Shown: positions 43,415 through 52,486, counted from the stretch's first letter. The stretch: 64,000 nt of DNA from Neoroseomonas marina (GCF_012927745.1 NZ_JABBKX010000006.1:62001-126000); one strand, 5' to 3'. Program-made: numbers and translations. The notes: generated from the letters alone by a model not told the origin.

Positions 43415-44179
43415 ATGCGCGTCGTTCAGGATCCGGTCTTCCCGCACCTCGTCTGGCTCCGTCCGGTCATGGCTGACGCCGGCCGGCCGCCGGCGCTGTC
43501 GGATATCGCATTCTTTCGGGGCGCCGCGCCGGAGTCCCTCACGAAGCTGTCGGCGGCCGCCCGCTGGCGCACGGTCGAACCGGGCCAGGTCGTGGTGGAT
43601 GAGGACGAGCCGTCCACCGACATCTTCTTCGTCGCCGCCGGTGCGGTCCGGGTGCAGCTGCGCGCCGCCTCGGGGCGCGAGGTGTTGCTCAACGAATTCG
43701 GCCCGGGCGAGTTCTTCGGCGAGCTCGCGGCGATCGACGGCGCGCCGCGCGCGGCCAATGTCAGCGCGGTGACGCGGTCGCGGCTCTGCATCATTCCGGC
43801 GCAGGCCTTCCTCGACTTCGTCTTCGCGAACCCGACGGCGTGCCACGCGCTGCTGCGAACGCTGGCCTCCAAGCTGCGGCTGCAGACGGAACGCACGCTG
43901 GAACGGGAAGCACTGCCGGTGCGGCTGCGCCTGTTCTCGGAACTGCTGCGCCTGTCGCGGCCGCGCACCGGGGCGCCGGGGGAACGCGTCGTCTCCCCGC
44001 CGCCGCCGCACCATGAACTCGCCGCGCGCATCGGGGCGCGTCGTGAGGTCGTGTCGCGCGAATTGTCGGAGATGACGCGCGAGGGCTGGCTGGCGCGCGA
44101 CCGCCGCGCCATCCGCATCCTCCGCGTCGCCGAGATCCAGGGCCTGGTCGCCGCCGAGCTGCGCGCCCCGGCCGCCTGA
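43415..44179 (+). CDS. Crp/Fnr-family transcriptional regulator
   Basis: 254-residue regulator. The N-terminal cyclic-nucleotide-binding beta-roll runs about residues 28-145 (PGQVVVDEDEPSTDIFFVAAGAVRV, EFGPGEFFGELAAIDGAPRAA, matching the phosphate-binding cassette), and the C-terminal winged helix-turn-helix is HHELAARIGARREVVSRELSEM. No Fnr-type cysteine cluster is present, so it is not an oxygen sensor of that kind. It lies in its own transcription unit after ubiE (257-base gap) and is followed by a hairpin. Confidence 0.9.
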   Translation: MRVVQDPVFPHLVWLRPVMADAGRPPALSDIAFFRGAAPESLTKLSAAARWRTVEPGQVVVDEDEPSTDIFFVAAGAVRVQLRAASGREVLLNEFGPGEFFGELAAIDGAPRAANVSAVTRSRLCIIPAQAFLDFVFANPTACHALLRTLASKLRLQTERTLEREALPVRLRLFSELLRLSRPRTGAPGERVVSPPPPHHELAARIGARREVVSRELSEMTREGWLARDRRAIRILRVAEIQGLVAAELRAPAA

Positions 44180-44197
44180 CCTGGACGCCCCGCCGTC

Positions 44198-44220
44198 GCT
44201 GCCGCAGCATCCGCGGCAGC
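44198..44220 (+). terminator. Hairpin after the Crp/Fnr gene
   Basis: Stem GCTGCCGC/GCGGCAGC (eight bases) with a seven-base loop, between the regulator stop (44179) and the next start (44237). No U-tract follows. Confidence 0.4.
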
Positions 44221-44236
44221 AATCGGAGGGGATCCC

Positions 44237-45193
44237 ATGACGAAGCCGCTCGTGCTGCTGTGGACCGACGGGGCGGAGCCCTATGCGCGCGCGATCGCTG
44301 CCGCGGGGTTGGGCGACCGGCTGCGTGTCGAGATCGTGCCACGCGCCGGCACGCCGGACGAAGCGATGCTGGCCGAGACGGCGGCGCTTCTCTCCTGGGG
44401 GCCGCCGCCGGGCACGCTCGATCGCATGCCGAAGCTGCGCTTCGTCCAGGCGCTGACCGCGGGCGTCGAGCATTGGCTGGCGCGCGCCGACCTGCGCGCG
44501 GACCTGCCGCTGTCCTGCGCGCGCGGCACGCACCGGGTGCAGATGCCCGAGAACATCCTCGGCGCGCTGTTCCACATCACCAAGCCCTACGCCGCGATCG
44601 CCGCGGACAATGCGGCGCAGCGCTGGACGCGGCGGGTCTCCTCGACCTTGGCGGGCAAGACACTCGGCATCCTCGGCCTCGGCGCCATCGGGGCGGAGCT
44701 GGCGCGCAAGGCCGCCGCGCTCGAGATGCGGGTCGTCGGTACCAAGCGCGGCATGGCCGAGGTGCCGCATGTCGCGCAGGTCTTCGGCCCCGATGGGACG
44801 GACGAGGTCCTGGCGCAGAGCGACTTCGTCGTGCTGCTGCTGCCGGCGACGCCCGACACCGAGAACTTCATGAACGCCGCGCGCCTGGCGAAGATGCAGA
44901 AGACCGCCTGGCTGCTGAATTTCGGCCGCGGCGCGCTGATCCGCGACGAGGACCTGATCGCCGCGGTGCGCGAGGGGACGATCGCGGGCGCCGTCCTCGA
45001 CGTCTTCCGCACCGAGCCGCTGCCGTCGAACCACCCCTTCTGGGGCGAGGAGAAGATCATGGTGCTGCCGCATATCGGCGGCCTGCACCCGCAGCGCGAC
45101 GAGATGGTCGCCGCCCTGCTGGTCGAGAACCTGCAGCGCTTCGTCGACGGCCGCCCGCTGTCGCAGCTGGTGGACCGGGAGGCCGGCTACTGA
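44237..45193 (+). CDS. D-2-hydroxyacid dehydrogenase
   Basis: 318-residue NAD(P)-dependent dehydrogenase of the D-isomer-specific family. The nucleotide-binding motif is LGILGLGAIGAELARKAAA (about residues 140-158); catalytic Arg in FGRGALIRDED, Glu in DVFRTEPLPSNHPFW and His in VLPHIGGLHP complete the active site. Likely reduces or oxidises a 2-oxo/2-hydroxy acid. It overlaps the following SDR gene by one base (TGATG), so the two oxidoreductases are coupled. GGAGG lies ten bases upstream. Confidence 0.92.
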   Translation: MTKPLVLLWTDGAEPYARAIAAAGLGDRLRVEIVPRAGTPDEAMLAETAALLSWGPPPGTLDRMPKLRFVQALTAGVEHWLARADLRADLPLSCARGTHRVQMPENILGALFHITKPYAAIAADNAAQRWTRRVSSTLAGKTLGILGLGAIGAELARKAAALEMRVVGTKRGMAEVPHVAQVFGPDGTDEVLAQSDFVVLLLPATPDTENFMNAARLAKMQKTAWLLNFGRGALIRDEDLIAAVREGTIAGAVLDVFRTEPLPSNHPFWGEEKIMVLPHIGGLHPQRDEMVAALLVENLQRFVDGRPLSQLVDREAGY

Positions 45194-45963
45194 TGGCCTA
45201 TCGTCCCTTCGACCTTGCCGGGAAGGTCGCGCTCGTCACCGGGGGGAACTCCGGCATCGGGCTCGGCATGGCGCAGGCGCTGGCCGAGGCCGGCGCCGAT
45301 GTCGCGATCTGGGGCACCAACGCGGCGAAGAATGCCGAGGCGGTCGACGCGCTGTCCGCCACGGGCGTGCGCGTGCATACCGAGATCTGCGACGTCGGCG
45401 ACGAAGCCGCCGTCGATCGCGCCTTCGCCGCCACGGTCGCGACGCTGGGGCGTGTCGATGCCTGCTTCGCCAATGCCGGCACCTATGGGCGGAAGGGGAA
45501 GTTCGTCGAGCTCGACAGCGCGGAATGGCATCGCGTCACGCGGGTGAACCTCGACGGCGCCTTCTACACGCTGCGCGCGGCGGCACGGCACATGGTGGAA
45601 CGCGGTGGGGGCGGGTCGCTGGTCGGCACGGCCTCGCTCGCGGCGATCGAGGGGGCCGCGCGCAACACGCAGTATGCCGCGACCAAGGGTGCGATGGTCG
45701 CGGTGGTCCGGGCGCTGGCGGTGGAACTCGCCCGGCATGGCATCCGGGCGAATGCGGTGCTGCCCGGCTGGATCGAGACCTCGATGACCGCGCGCAGCGT
45801 CGGCGACGAGAAATTCGCCGGTGCGGTCCTGCCGCGCATTCCCGCGCGCCGCTGGGGGACGGGTGCGGATTTCGGCGGCCTTGCCGTCTATCTCGCGAGC
45901 GATGCTTCCGCCTATCACACGGGCGACTGCCTGGTGGTGGACGGCGGTTACTCACTCTACTGA
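45193..45963 (+). CDS. Short-chain dehydrogenase/reductase
   Basis: 256-residue SDR. TGGNSGIG (residues 16-23), ANAG near residue 95 and the catalytic YAATK with Ser in GTASLAAIEG are present; WGTNAAKN after beta-2 lacks the usual acidic residue at the expected position, so cofactor preference is uncertain. C-terminal SDASAYHTGDCLVVDGGYS is standard for the classical family. The start overlaps the upstream dehydrogenase stop. Substrate unknown. Confidence 0.9.
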   Translation: MAYRPFDLAGKVALVTGGNSGIGLGMAQALAEAGADVAIWGTNAAKNAEAVDALSATGVRVHTEICDVGDEAAVDRAFAATVATLGRVDACFANAGTYGRKGKFVELDSAEWHRVTRVNLDGAFYTLRAAARHMVERGGGGSLVGTASLAAIEGAARNTQYAATKGAMVAVVRALAVELARHGIRANAVLPGWIETSMTARSVGDEKFAGAVLPRIPARRWGTGADFGGLAVYLASDASAYHTGDCLVVDGGYSLY

Positions 45964-45975
45964 AAGTGACGGTTT

Positions 45976-46029
45976 CCAAAGGCCTTTCGGCCTTTGGTGG
46001 GGAGGTCCGGAGGGGCAAGGCCCCTCCGG
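45976..46029. terminator. Paired hairpins in a convergent intergenic region
   Basis: Two perfect nine-base stems in tandem: CCAAAGGCC/GGCCTTTGG with loop TTTC (45976-45997), and CCGGAGGGG/CCCCTCCGG with loop CAAGG (46007-46029). They lie between the stop of the SDR gene (plus) and the stop of the amino-acid binding-protein gene (minus), so each can serve as terminator for one or both directions. Confidence 0.7.
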
Positions 46030-46035
46030 TCATGT

Positions 46036-47079
46036 TCAGCGCATGGGCGGCGCGTACATCAGCCCGCCCTGGTTCCACAGCCGGTTCAGCCCGCGCTCGA
46101 GCCCGATCGGCGAGTTCGGCCCGAGGTGCCGGTCGAAGATCTCGCCGTAGTTCCCCACCGCCTTGATGGCGTTGTAGGCCCAGCGGCGGTCGAGACTCAT
46201 GGCCGGTCCGGTGTCCCCGGCCTCGCCCAGCAGGCGGCGGACCTCGGGGTTCGGGCTCTGCAGCATCTGGTCGACATTGGCCTGGGTGATGCCGAGTTCC
46301 TCGGCGAGGATCAGCGCGTAGATGGTCCAGCGCATGATGTCGAACCACTGCGGGTCACCCTTGCGGACGGCCGGCGTCAGCGGTTCCTTGCTGATGATGT
46401 CGGGCAGGATGATGTGCTCGCCGGCGGGCAGCGAGGTCCGGAAGGCGGCAAGCTGGCTGGCGTCGAGCGTGTAGGCGTCGCAGCGGCCGGCGGTGTAGGC
46501 CTTGCGCGTGTCCTCGTTGCTCTCGAAGACCAGCGGCTGGACGCCGATGTTGTTGGTGCGCGCCCAGTCCGCGAGGTTGAGTTCGTTGGTCGACCCGGCC
46601 GTGGCGCAGACCGTCGCGCCATCGAGCTGCGCGGCGCGCGTCACGCCCGTCACCCGGCGCACGATGAAGCCCTGCCCGTCGAAGAAGACCGTCGGGCCGA
46701 ACTGCAGGCCCGCATTCACCTCCCGCGAATGGGTCCAGGTGAAGGTGCGGGCGACCATGTCGACCTGGCCCGATTGCAGCGCGGGGATGCGCGCTTGGCT
46801 GGTCAGCACGTGCCAGCGCACGCGGGAGGCATCGCCGAGCACCGCGGCGGCGACGGCGCGGCAGATGTCGGGGTCGAGGCCGCGCTGCTCGCCGCGGCTG
46901 TCCGGCACGCCGAAGCCGGGCGAGCCCTGGTTCGCGCTGCAGTCGAGCATGCCCTTCGATCGCACCGAGGCGAGGGTCGGGCCGGGCTGGACGCCCTGCG
47001 CGGCGGCGAGGGTCGGCAGCAGCGCGCCTGAGGCGAGCATCACGGCCGCGGCGGCGCGGCGGAGGATCGGCGTTGTCAT
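46036..47079 (-). CDS. Amino-acid ABC substrate-binding protein (AapJ/YhdW-like)
   Basis: 347-residue periplasmic receptor of the general L-amino-acid type (SBP_bac_3). A signal peptide (MTTPILRRAAAAVMLASGALLPTLAAA) precedes SVRSKGMLDCSANQGSPGFGVPD and GLDPDICRAVAAAVLGD; ATVCATAGSTNELNLADWA and WAYNAIKAVGNYGEIFDRHLG near the end are hallmark AapJ segments. The aapQMP permease/ATPase genes are absent here, so this is an orphan receptor. The ATG at 47079 gives a proper signal peptide. Confidence 0.94.
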   Translation of the reverse strand: MTTPILRRAAAAVMLASGALLPTLAAAQGVQPGPTLASVRSKGMLDCSANQGSPGFGVPDSRGEQRGLDPDICRAVAAAVLGDASRVRWHVLTSQARIPALQSGQVDMVARTFTWTHSREVNAGLQFGPTVFFDGQGFIVRRVTGVTRAAQLDGATVCATAGSTNELNLADWARTNNIGVQPLVFESNEDTRKAYTAGRCDAYTLDASQLAAFRTSLPAGEHIILPDIISKEPLTPAVRKGDPQWFDIMRWTIYALILAEELGITQANVDQMLQSPNPEVRRLLGEAGDTGPAMSLDRRWAYNAIKAVGNYGEIFDRHLGPNSPIGLERGLNRLWNQGGLMYAPPMR

Positions 47080-47146
47080 GGCTGGCTCTTGGCTCCCGGT
47101 TCTGCCGGGATCGTCGCCCGCCTGCCGCCGGCCGGCAACCCGGCGG

Positions 47147-48694
47147 CTAGATGGACCCGCCGGTGCGGAAGCCGCCGCCGGAATCGCTCTTGCCGCCGGT
47201 CCTGAAGTCGCCGGAGGACCCGCCGTCGCTCCAGCCGCCCGGATCCTTCGATCCGCCGCCACCACCGCCGGGCCAGGGCTTGGACGGCGCATCCCATCCG
47301 CCGCCGCCCTTGCCGCCGCCCCACCAGCCGCCGCCATTCTGCTCGCCGGCCCAGGGGCCGGGCGCGGGGCGGCCCCAGGGTCCGGGCGGCGCCTTGCCCC
47401 AGGGGCCGGGCTGGGCGGTGCCGCGCATCGACCCCGGCAGGCGCTGCCGTTCCATGCGCCCCCAGAAATCGTCGCGGGACAGCGCGCCGCGCAGCACCTC
47501 GGCGATCAGCGCGCCGACCAGGGCGCCGCTGGCGAAGCCCCATTCGTTGCGTTCCACCCCGCGGCTGCGCATGTCCTGGCGCAGCGCCTGGAGCTCGGCG
47601 AGGCGCCGGCGCGCGCCCTCGGCCTGCGCCTGCGCGTCCGCGAGAGCGGATTCGAGCCGCCCGCGCTCGGCCGCCGTGATCTCGAGCCGCGCGACGATCG
47701 CGTCGTCGTCGCGCGTCGGCGTGCGCGCCGCTTCCTCGCGCAGCGTGCGGAGCGACCGGGCGCCGATCGCGGCCTCGAGCGCGCGGACCGCTTCCTGGGA
47801 CGCCGGATCCTCCCCCGCGGCGAGCGCGCTGCGCTTGCCTTCCGCCGCGGCGAGCGCGGCGCGGGCAGTCTCCACCTTCTCCTCGGCGGCCTGGAGCGCG
47901 GCGGCGGACGGCTTGGTTGCCTCGTCCAGTCCCGCGATGGCGCGGCGCCGCTCGATCAGGTCGCGCACCGCGGCCTCGGCCGCCGCGCGCATGCGCTTCG
48001 CGTGGTCCTGCATCTGGCCCGGCAGGTCGGACAGCAACGCATAGGACCGCCGCGCCGGTTCGAATTCGATCAGCCGCGCGACCCAACCGTCGACCATGCG
48101 CACCAGCGGGAAGGCGCGATAGCGCGCCGTGCCGTAGCCGCGGTCCCAGAGATAGGCGAAGAGCGGATCGGCGCGATAGGGCGCGCCCTTCTCCTCGAAG
48201 TCGCGCCCGGCGAAGGAGGCCTTTTGTTCCGCATGCTGGGCGATGCGTTCGGCTTCTTCCGCGGCGGTGGACAGGCGCTGGAACTCGGCATCGGCGGCGG
48301 CCTTGGCGTCCGCCTCGCGCAGCGCCTGGGCCTCGGCCTCCTGCGCGACGGCGAGGCGCTGGGCCTCCGCGTCGCGCGCGGCCTCGGCGGCGGTCAACGC
48401 ATCGCGCGCGTCGAGCACGGCGCGTTGCGCCTCATCGAGCCCCGCCGCTCGCTGGCGCAGGCTTTCCTGCACGCGCGTCCCGGCGGCATCGAGGGCATCG
48501 AGGGCGGCCTTGCCGTCCGCGATCTCGAGCAGGCGGAGCCGCGCCAAATCGCGCAGCGTGGCGGCTTCCTCGGCACGCAACCCGTCGCGGCGCGCGGCGA
48601 GGCGGTCGGCCTCGGTCTGCGCGGCGGAGGCCTCGTGCTGCGCCTGGGCCAGGCGCGCATCCATTTCCTGCAGGACGACGGCGCCGTTCACCAT
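47147..48694 (-). CDS. Coiled-coil protein with Gly/Trp/Pro-rich C-terminal tail
   Basis: 515-residue protein not recognised as a named family. Residues about 1-170 and 230-380 are long Ala/Glu/Arg coiled-coil helices, separated by a small globular part (DPLFAYLWDRGYGTARYRAFPLVRM). A possible membrane-associated helix (GFASGALVGALIAEVLRG) at about 390-407 precedes a low-complexity tail with GPWG and GGGWW repeats and two DFRTGG-like units. It overlaps the upstream gene by seven bases; last gene of a three-gene unit. Confidence 0.72.
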   Translation of the reverse strand: MVNGAVVLQEMDARLAQAQHEASAAQTEADRLAARRDGLRAEEAATLRDLARLRLLEIADGKAALDALDAAGTRVQESLRQRAAGLDEAQRAVLDARDALTAAEAARDAEAQRLAVAQEAEAQALREADAKAAADAEFQRLSTAAEEAERIAQHAEQKASFAGRDFEEKGAPYRADPLFAYLWDRGYGTARYRAFPLVRMVDGWVARLIEFEPARRSYALLSDLPGQMQDHAKRMRAAAEAAVRDLIERRRAIAGLDEATKPSAAALQAAEEKVETARAALAAAEGKRSALAAGEDPASQEAVRALEAAIGARSLRTLREEAARTPTRDDDAIVARLEITAAERGRLESALADAQAQAEGARRRLAELQALRQDMRSRGVERNEWGFASGALVGALIAEVLRGALSRDDFWGRMERQRLPGSMRGTAQPGPWGKAPPGPWGRPAPGPWAGEQNGGGWWGGGKGGGGWDAPSKPWPGGGGGGSKDPGGWSDGGSSGDFRTGGKSDSGGGFRTGGSI

Positions 48695-49623
48695 GACAGG
48701 ATCGCTCCCCCGGTGGTCTGCACCGTCCACTGCGTGTCGAGCGTGCCGGCGGCCTTCTGGCCGATCACCGGCTGGTCGATGATGCCGTCGGCGAGCTTGT
48801 CCTGGCGGACGCGTTCGAATTCCGCCTCGCTGACGCGCAGGCCCCAGCGGGCGGTGCGCGCGGTGCGGCTGTCCTCCTCGCTGGTGACGGGAACCTCGAC
48901 GGGGCGGCCGTTGCGGTCCACCGCCTCGACGATCAGGTAGTAGTTGCGCGCGCGCGGGTTGGAGGCCGGCACGCGCCAGACGGCGGAGGGCTCGCCCGGC
49001 CGGTTGACGATGCGCACCGTGTAGGCGGCGGCCAGACGGTCGGTGAGCTCGATCAGCGCGGCGCGGCGGGCGCGTGCCTCGGTCAGGTGACCGGCGCGGG
49101 CGGCGGCCTCGCCCTCGGCCAGCAGGCGCTGGGCCTCGGCGCGCGCGGCGGCATCCTGCGTGCCGGCCATCACCCGGTCGTATTCGGCGCGCAGCGTGCG
49201 GGGCAGGTCCTGCTGCAATTCGCGCGTGACGGCGGCGGCCTCGCGCTGGCGCGGGGCCACCACGGTGAAGTGCCAGATGCCCCAGCCGATGACGAGCACG
49301 CCAAGGCCCGCGAGCGCCGCCTTGCCCCAGCGTCCGCGCGTCGCCCAGGCGACCGCGAGGCTGCGGCGCCAACCCTGGCCCTTCGCGACATAGGCGAAGC
49401 GTTGTTCCTCGAGCGCCCTGATGCCCTGGTCGAGTACCGCGTCGGAAACCTCGATGCCCTGCGAGGCGTAGATCTCGCGCAGGCGGTCGCGCAGGCGCGT
49501 CTGACGCTCCTCGCCGGAGAGTTCGCGCTCGACCAGGCGTTCGGCGTGGCGGATCGTGTCCACCACGTCCATCGCCATCATCGTCTCGTCGAGCGCGGGC
49601 GCGCCCGCGCGGGCCTCAGGCAT
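48688..49623 (-). CDS. DUF6384-like single-span membrane protein
   Basis: 311-residue protein. An N-terminal helical region (AERLVERELSGEERQTRLRDRLREIYASQG, residues 28-57) is followed by one transmembrane segment (KAALAGLGVLVIGWGIWHFTVV, 101-122), a coiled coil rich in Ala/Glu/Arg, and a beta-rich C-terminal domain (WRVPASNPRARNYYLIVEAV). This layout resembles DUF6384 proteins of unknown function. It overlaps the TelA-like gene by eight bases upstream and the coiled-coil gene by seven downstream. Confidence 0.7.
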   Translation of the reverse strand: MPEARAGAPALDETMMAMDVVDTIRHAERLVERELSGEERQTRLRDRLREIYASQGIEVSDAVLDQGIRALEEQRFAYVAKGQGWRRSLAVAWATRGRWGKAALAGLGVLVIGWGIWHFTVVAPRQREAAAVTRELQQDLPRTLRAEYDRVMAGTQDAAARAEAQRLLAEGEAAARAGHLTEARARRAALIELTDRLAAAYTVRIVNRPGEPSAVWRVPASNPRARNYYLIVEAVDRNGRPVEVPVTSEEDSRTARTARWGLRVSEAEFERVRQDKLADGIIDQPVIGQKAAGTLDTQWTVQTTGGAILSW

Positions 49624-50806
49624 TCGTCGCGGCGACCGCCGAGGCGCGCTGGGTCAGCTTCGCCATGCGCTGCTTCGCGTCCTCGACTGAGCGGCGGATC
49701 TCCTCGCTGTTCTGGGTGGCGGCGGTGCGCATCTCGTCGATGATCTCGATCGATCGCTCCTGGTAGTTCACCACCGATTCCACCAGCTTCTTGACGGCAT
49801 CGGCCTGGATGGTCGGGCCGTAGCCGGCGCGCAGCGCCGCTTCCTGCACCTTGCCCCCGATCTCGGCGAGCACTTCCAGGGACTGGTTCACGCCGGCCTT
49901 CATGCCTTCCAGGGTGCGGGTGCTCTCGTGCAGCCCGTGCATGCCGGTGAAGGACGCGGTCAGCGCCGTCAGCACCGCCTCATTGGTCGAGAAGAAGGAG
50001 ACGGACTGCTGGTAGACGCGTTCCTTGGCCGTCGTGATCTGCACCAGCCGGGCCATGATGACCTCGGAGGTGTTGTAGGAGACGGTCAGGTTGTCCGCGA
50101 GGTCCTTGGCGATCTGGTACTTGCCGTCCTCGCCCTGCAGGTGGCGCAGCGCCTCGTCGCGGGCGAGTTCCAGCTTGGCGCGCTCGGCGGGTTCCATGGT
50201 CGCCGCGCCCTCGGCGGCCTTCACCGCGGCGTCCGTCGCGGCCTTGGCGGCGTTCAGCCGGCCCTCGGCCGACTTCAGCACCTCGAGCGCCAGGACCTCG
50301 GCCTGCTTCAGCGCGCCGCGGAAGTCGCGATAGGCCTCGAGGATGGCGTGCTCGCGGTCGATGTTCTCCTTGGTGTCCTTGGAGACCTCGAGATAGGTGT
50401 CGCGGATCTTGTTGAAGCGCGTCGCGATGTCGCCGCGGGTCGCCTTCTGCCAGATGTTCGACAGCCGCTCCATGGTGGAGATGCGGCCGTCCTCCATCTG
50501 GGCCACCATGCCGCGCGCGTCGTCGCGGATGGAATTGAAGGCGGCGGTGATCGTCTCGTAGCGCTCGCCGACCTCCATCGCCTTGATCTGCTCGCGCACC
50601 ACCTCGTTGAAGTTCGAGGCCTGGTTCAGCACGCGGGCGATCAGTGTCACGCGGTCGGCGTCCACCTCCATGATTTTGGAGAGCAGGCCGGTTATCGGCG
50701 TCTCCTCGGCATTCTGGGTCGGGACGGGCAGGCCGAGGTCGCGCAGCGCGCCCATCGCCTTGTCGAGGTAGCGCATGGGCTGCACGGTGACGGCGGTCTC
50801 GCTCAT
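49616..50806 (-). CDS. TelA/toxic-anion-resistance-like helical protein
   Basis: 396-residue, almost entirely helical cytoplasmic protein. The early segment AMGALRDLGLPVPTQN with SKIMEVDADRVTLIARVL, and the long helices up to RSIEIIDEMRTAATQNSEEIRRSVEDAK, resemble TelA-type (tellurite/toxic anion resistance) proteins, but the match is by pattern only. First gene of the three-gene unit, about 80 bases downstream of a peptide binding-protein gene. No XpaC gene, the usual TelA partner, is adjacent. Confidence 0.6.
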   Translation of the reverse strand: MSETAVTVQPMRYLDKAMGALRDLGLPVPTQNAEETPITGLLSKIMEVDADRVTLIARVLNQASNFNEVVREQIKAMEVGERYETITAAFNSIRDDARGMVAQMEDGRISTMERLSNIWQKATRGDIATRFNKIRDTYLEVSKDTKENIDREHAILEAYRDFRGALKQAEVLALEVLKSAEGRLNAAKAATDAAVKAAEGAATMEPAERAKLELARDEALRHLQGEDGKYQIAKDLADNLTVSYNTSEVIMARLVQITTAKERVYQQSVSFFSTNEAVLTALTASFTGMHGLHESTRTLEGMKAGVNQSLEVLAEIGGKVQEAALRAGYGPTIQADAVKKLVESVVNYQERSIEIIDEMRTAATQNSEEIRRSVEDAKQRMAKLTQRASAVAATNA

Positions 50807-50885
50807 CCTGATGGTCTCCTGGCGGGTCCGGACTCATAGCCTGCCCGGCCAGCCAAGTCAGCCATTCATGCCGATGGCGTTCCTT

Positions 50886-52457
50886 TCAGCGCTCGGCCGG
50901 CCGGACGTCCTGGGCGCGCGTGCGCTCGTCCACGCGCGGCGTGTGCACCAGCCCCTGGCGCATCGCCCACACGTTCTTTTGCAGATGGGTCGGGATGATG
51001 CCGTAGTCGTTCACGACGATGCGCGTCGCGTCCTGCAACAGGGCCTCGCGCCGGGCGTCGTCGAGCTCCCGGCTCGCGAGGTCCAGCGCCTGGTCGAAGG
51101 TGGGGTTGGAATAGCGGCCGCGGTTGACCGCCCCGGTGCCGCGTTCGCGGCTGTAGGTGGCGGCGACCGACCGCAGGCCGGCGAGCGGTTCCCCGGTCGA
51201 GGTCCCCCAGGACACGAGGAAGGCCGAGAAATCCTGGCGTGACGCGCGGGCGACGAAGCTTGCGAAGGGGGCGACCTCGACCTGCGTACGCACGCCGATC
51301 CGCGTCCACATCTGCCCGACCGCCTGGGCGATTCGCGCATCGTTCGGGTAGCGGTCGTTCGGCCCGTGCAGCGTCAGGCGGAAGCCGTTGGGATAGCCGG
51401 CCTCGGCGAGGAGGCGGCGCGCCGCCTCGGGGTCCGCGCGCGGCACCTCGAGGTCCGGCACGAAGCCGAAGGCGCCGGGCGGCATGACCTGCACCGAGGC
51501 GGTCGCTGCCCCTTCCATGACCCGCGCGACGATCGCCTGGCGGTCGATGGCCAGCGAGAGCGCCCGGCGCACCCTGATGTCCTTCATCGGGTTGCGGTCG
51601 AGCGGGCGGCCGTCATTGTCCGTGACGAAGGGCGTCGGGCCGGTGCGCAGGTGGTCCAGGGCGAAGTAGATGAACCGCATGCTGTCGATTTCGCTGATCA
51701 CGATCCGCGGCGCGCGGCGCAGCCGGTCCGCGTCGGTCGTCGGCACCTGATCGATGAAGTCGACATCGCCGGCGAGCAGCGCCGCGGTGCGCGCCGCATC
51801 GTTGGTGATCATGCGGTAGTCGATCGCCTGCCAGCGCGGCCGTCCGCCCCAATAGGCATCGTTGCGCTGCAGTTCGATCCGGTCGCCCGGGCGATGGACG
51901 GTCATGCGATAGGGGCCGGTGCCGATCGCCGCGCGACCGGCGTTGAAATCCTCGGTCGTCGCGCCCTGATGCGTTTCCCGGTCGAGCATCGGCACCATGG
52001 CGAGGTCGTTCGGCAGCACCGGCGCGGGGCCGTTGGTGCGGAAGCGGACGGTGTAGGCGTCGAGGATCTCCACGGCGGTGATCGCCTGGGTGTAGGTGCG
52101 GAAGGATCCCGGGCTGTTCACCACGGTCGGGATGCGGTCGATGGTGAAGGCGACGTCCTCGGCGGTGAATTCCGACCCGTTCTGGAAGCGCACGCCGCGG
52201 CGGAGGCGGAATTCCCAGCTGTCCTCCCCCACCGGCCGCCAGGACTCGGCCAGGCCCGGCATGGGGCGCGCGCGGTCGTCGGTCTCGATCAGGTTGTCGA
52301 AGACCATCGAGGCGAAGGCGTTGTTGGGCGAGATGTTGTGGAAATGCGGGTCGGTCGAGGTGATCTGCGCGCCGACGCCCATGCGCAGCGTCTGCGCGCC
52401 GGCGGGCGCGGCGATCAGCGCGATGGTTGCGGCCGTCATGGCCAGGGCCTTCCTCAT
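50886..52457 (-). CDS. Family 5 ABC substrate-binding protein
   Basis: 523-residue periplasmic peptide/nickel-type receptor. Signal peptide MRKALAMTAATIALIAAPAGA, then LRMGVGAQITSTDPHFHN; FRLRRGVRFQNGSEFTAEDVAFTI and AIGTGPYRMTVHRPGD are typical of family 5. The ATG at 52457 is chosen for the signal peptide and because GGGAGGA lies about seven bases upstream. No permease or ATPase genes are near it; it follows an Ldh/FAH/TauD enzyme cluster in the same direction and probably delivers the substrate for those enzymes. Confidence 0.93.
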   Translation of the reverse strand: MRKALAMTAATIALIAAPAGAQTLRMGVGAQITSTDPHFHNISPNNAFASMVFDNLIETDDRARPMPGLAESWRPVGEDSWEFRLRRGVRFQNGSEFTAEDVAFTIDRIPTVVNSPGSFRTYTQAITAVEILDAYTVRFRTNGPAPVLPNDLAMVPMLDRETHQGATTEDFNAGRAAIGTGPYRMTVHRPGDRIELQRNDAYWGGRPRWQAIDYRMITNDAARTAALLAGDVDFIDQVPTTDADRLRRAPRIVISEIDSMRFIYFALDHLRTGPTPFVTDNDGRPLDRNPMKDIRVRRALSLAIDRQAIVARVMEGAATASVQVMPPGAFGFVPDLEVPRADPEAARRLLAEAGYPNGFRLTLHGPNDRYPNDARIAQAVGQMWTRIGVRTQVEVAPFASFVARASRQDFSAFLVSWGTSTGEPLAGLRSVAATYSRERGTGAVNRGRYSNPTFDQALDLASRELDDARREALLQDATRIVVNDYGIIPTHLQKNVWAMRQGLVHTPRVDERTRAQDVRPAER

Positions 52458-52486
52458 CGCGCGATCCTCCCGTCTTGGGTTTCGAG

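Noticed and set aside
43210-43476. 88-codon open frame between ubiE and the Crp/Fnr gene
   Set aside because: No ribosome binding site, no family pattern, and it overlaps the regulator whose own start has GGAGG.
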